Below, piece by piece: positions 61,937 through 64,000 of a DNA stretch of 64,000 bases. The stretch is from positions 62,001-126,000 of the forward strand of contig CAJNDT010006150.1 of NCBI GenBank assembly GCA_905221615.1, given 5' to 3'. Position 1 is the first letter of the stretch. Each line of letters begins with the position of its first letter. Position numbers and translations under genes: made by a program. The notes beneath the pieces were generated by a model. The model was not told the DNA's origin, did not search any database, and was given only the letters and a program-made list of their open reading frames with translations. Origin of the DNA: Symbiodinium sp. CCMP2592 (taxonomy: Eukaryota; Sar; Dinophyceae; Suessiales; Symbiodiniaceae).

Positions 61937-62207
61937 ATCCGATTGTTGTCCATATGTACGTATGCATACCATATTATTGGGAACCCAAAAAGCACACAAG
62001 CAGAAACATACTATAGGGATAACCCAAACCCTACTCTAAGCAGTTAGGCTCTTATGCTAACAGCCAACGCCACCCCTGTACAACCCTAGACACGCTTAAA
62101 GAAGGCTACCTTGAAGTAGTAATGCCATGAGCTCTAAACCCCTTCTGTATTGAAAATTAGGTGGGCCCTAAGTCCTACATGAACTCCAGGTGGCCTACCT
62201 TTGCCTA

Positions 62208-62348
62208 TAGGATCCTTAAGGGGGGGTGGTTCAAGGGGGGAGGGTACTAGGGAGCTTTGGGGAACCTTAGGGAAGCTTAGGGAGTATTGGGGAATAATGG
62301 GGATTACTAGGTTACCTACCCCCCTTGGACCACCCCCCCTTAAGGACA
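62208..62348. mobile_element. M-family palindrome, copy 2
   Basis: AGGATCCTTAAGGGGGGGTG at the left, CACCCCCCCTTAAGGACATC at the right. Confidence 0.75.
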
Positions 62349-62450
62349 TCCTAATTTGCTGGGGGCCTAGGAAAAAGATATCATAAGTAGGAACCTCGAC
62401 AGGTCGGTCTTAAAGGGTTCAGGTCAGGCCTACACGCTACTGATGAAAGC

Positions 62451-62580
62451 CTCTGGAGGATCATGGGACTTAGTATCTTAGGCGATTATTAATTAAGGTA
62501 TCTATACTTATAATTACATATAACCCCAATTATGGTACTTAACATCATACTTACTAAGTCCCAAACTCCCCATCTTGATC
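62451..62580. mobile_element. A-family palindrome, copy 14
   Basis: CTCTGGAGGATCATGGGACT at the left, CTTACTAAGTCCCAAACTCC at the right. The right end is diverged. Confidence 0.65.
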
Positions 62581-62639
62581 CCTGTAAGGAACCCGATTAT
62601 AGAGTCCTAGAGTACCGCCTTAAAAGGAGCCCTAAGCTA

Positions 62640-62760
62640 TACTGACTTAGGGTCCCCCTAAACCCGAAAGCCTAAGCCCTAAACCCCTAAACCCCTAAAC
62701 CCTAAACCCCTGAACCCTAAACCCCTAAACCCTAAAAGCTAAACACCACTTACTTCGGCT
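62640..62760 (-). repeat. dense CCCTAAA tract
   Basis: About ten CCCTAAAC words, nearly tandem. Confidence 0.9.
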
Positions 62761-62881
62761 AGGATGCCCAGTAGTACCCTTATTCCCTTTTGTAGTCCTA
62801 GGTGCCTTATCAAGCTACCCAATCCAAAAAAGAAGGCCGTTTTTATTCCTAAGTTACTGGGCATCCTAGTAGGGTACCAGG
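62761..62881. mobile_element. Y palindrome
   Basis: TAGGATGCCCAGTAGTACCC at the left, GTTACTGGGCATCCTAGTAG at the right. Confidence 0.7.
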
Positions 62882-63124
62882 ATCCTTCAAGTAAGCCCTA
62901 AGCCCCAAACCCCTAAACCTCTGTCCGCAGTCGGAAAAAGGCGTCAAAAGCAAAACCTAGCCTAAACCCTAAACCCCTTAACCCTAAACCCTTAAAGCCT
63001 CAACCCCACTTAGGGTCCCAGGATCCATAAGCAAGCCCTAAACCCTAAACCCCATAGATCCCTTTAAGGAGCCCTATAGATCCCTTCAAGGACCTCCAAG
63101 TAGGGTCCCAGGGTCCATAAGTAT

Positions 63125-63206
63125 GGTAGAATGTGGGGTTTCTATATTAAGAATTACTATCAGGATCCAGGGAAGTATCCCCCATGACAGTACATAGGAC
63201 CCTTTG
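63125..63206 (+). mobile_element. K-family element, copy 5
   Basis: GGTAGAATGTGGGGTTTCTA, GGATCCAGGGAAGTATCCCC and ACATAGGACCCTTTGAAC. Confidence 0.65.
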
Positions 63207-63249
63207 AACTTTGGGGAAGGGTACCAGGATCCATAAGAAAAGCCCTGAC

Positions 63250-63348
63250 GTAACGGCCAGGAGCGGACGGCGCGCGCCCAGACCATGGCCTCCGCCGCGG
63301 CCAAGAGTGCCGGTCGGGAGCTCAAACACCTGAAGGACCAATTAACCC
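63250..63348 (+). CDS. candidate exon, basic helical segment
   Basis: GC-rich island between repeats. One + frame reads RNGQERTARAQTMASAAAKS then AGRELKHLKDQLT, a charged helix. Boundaries not resolved. Confidence 0.28.
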
Positions 63349-63419
63349 TTAAAAGTAGGGGCCCTACACCCATATACTATGAATCCCTATATGGTATATG
63401 AACCTTAAGCCCTTTTAGG

Positions 63420-63740
63420 GCTCATTTCGTCCTTGAGGCAGAGGGTTTCTAGGGGGGTTTCTAGGGTTTAGGGTTTCTAGGGCTCCTTAAAGGGACCCAG
63501 AGGGTCCAAGTACTCCTTATTGTAGGACTTTAGGGCCTTATTAGGCACAAAAAACCATAAATTAAATAGGGACTACTTGGACCCTTCGGGGAGGGTTTCT
63601 AGGGGGGTTTCTATGGTTTAGGGTTTCTAGGGTTTCTAGAGTCTCTAGGGTTTAGGGTTTCCAGAGTTTCTAGGGTTTCCAGGGTTCGTAGGGTTTCTGG
63701 GGTTTCTAGGGTTTAGGGTTTTAGGGTTGAGGGATGAGGG
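63420..63740 (+). repeat. TTTCTAGGG/TTTAGGG tract with an embedded I-family palindrome
   Basis: GGGTTTCTAGGG words repeat on the + strand. The I copy 3 spans 63495-63590 (CCCAGAGGGTCCAAGTACTC at the left, CTACTTGGACCCTTCGGGG at the right). Confidence 0.85.
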
Positions 63741-64000
63741 TGGCGGGATGAAGTGATTTAGGGTCTAGGGTCGAAGATGATTGTTTATGTGCATCGGGGG
63801 TGTTTCGATACTTTTCATCGGGTTTTATCTAGTAGGTCTTTTGGCTTTGATGGAGGTTTGATAGACACAGTTAAGTGTCAAGGCCTTTGACTGTTTTTGT
63901 CCTGCACAGCGAAGAGACAGCACAAACGAGGCAACAACTGCACACAACATTATTGTACAATATAGCAACTCGAGAGTGAGATTAACTTATCTAGAGAGCC

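Noticed and set aside
1-64000. tRNA, rRNA or dinoflagellate spliced-leader gene
   Set aside because: No cloverleaf with a matching GTTCGANTC-type T-arm, no rRNA core words and no spliced-leader sequence were recognised by eye. A covariance-model scan would be decisive.

Overview
This is nuclear DNA from a eukaryote. There are no operons, Shine-Dalgarno sites, rRNA, tRNA or CRISPR arrays. The whole window is interleaved with degenerate copies of the plant/alga/alveolate telomere heptamer (TTTAGGG on one strand, CCCTAAA on the other). It also carries many short palindromic MITE-like elements, microsatellites and three large satellite arrays. Candidate genes are split into short exons, with GT-AG introns and one GC-AG intron of about 55-66 nt, and every exon candidate I trust lies on the + strand. 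Unidirectional coding, a GC-AG intron with AG|G acceptor, TTTAGGG and heavy repeat load fit an alveolate, with a dinoflagellate favoured over a coccidian. That is inference: no marker gene fixes the taxon.

Layout. 1-470: 3' part of an open reading frame entering from the left edge. 0.8-19.2 kb: telomere-like tracts that switch strand every few hundred bases, many MITE-like palindromes, and small coding-like islands (6.0, 7.9, 8.8, 11.5-14.1, 17.3 kb). 19.28-21.30 kb: about 72 copies of a 28-bp minisatellite. 21.3-29.3 kb: a block of GGAGTA-rich duplicated DNA followed by a hairpin-forming 9-bp satellite, bounded by a 21-bp inverted repeat. 29.3-29.5 kb: the same 28-bp minisatellite resumes. 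29.6-36.1 kb: an island almost free of telomere-like repeats that holds the best genes, including a RING-finger reading frame, with the same 36-bp sequence near each edge. 36.4-48.8 kb: mixed repeats and coding-like islands, densest at 43.5-47.2 kb. 49-64 kb: mostly repeats, with weak ORFs at 54.6-55.3 and 58.0 kb.

The features most worth following up are: the 8-kb inverted-repeat-bounded block that appears to interrupt a minisatellite; a palindromic element family (about 14 copies) whose ends carry GTAAGT and TACTAAG, so it could behave as a mobile intron (introner); and gene models with 55-66 nt introns that remove in-frame stops exactly. No complete gene can be given start to stop with confidence. 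Exon calls rest on open frames, splice signals and residue patterns read by eye, and open frames of 25-40 codons also arise by chance, so they should be treated as candidates.
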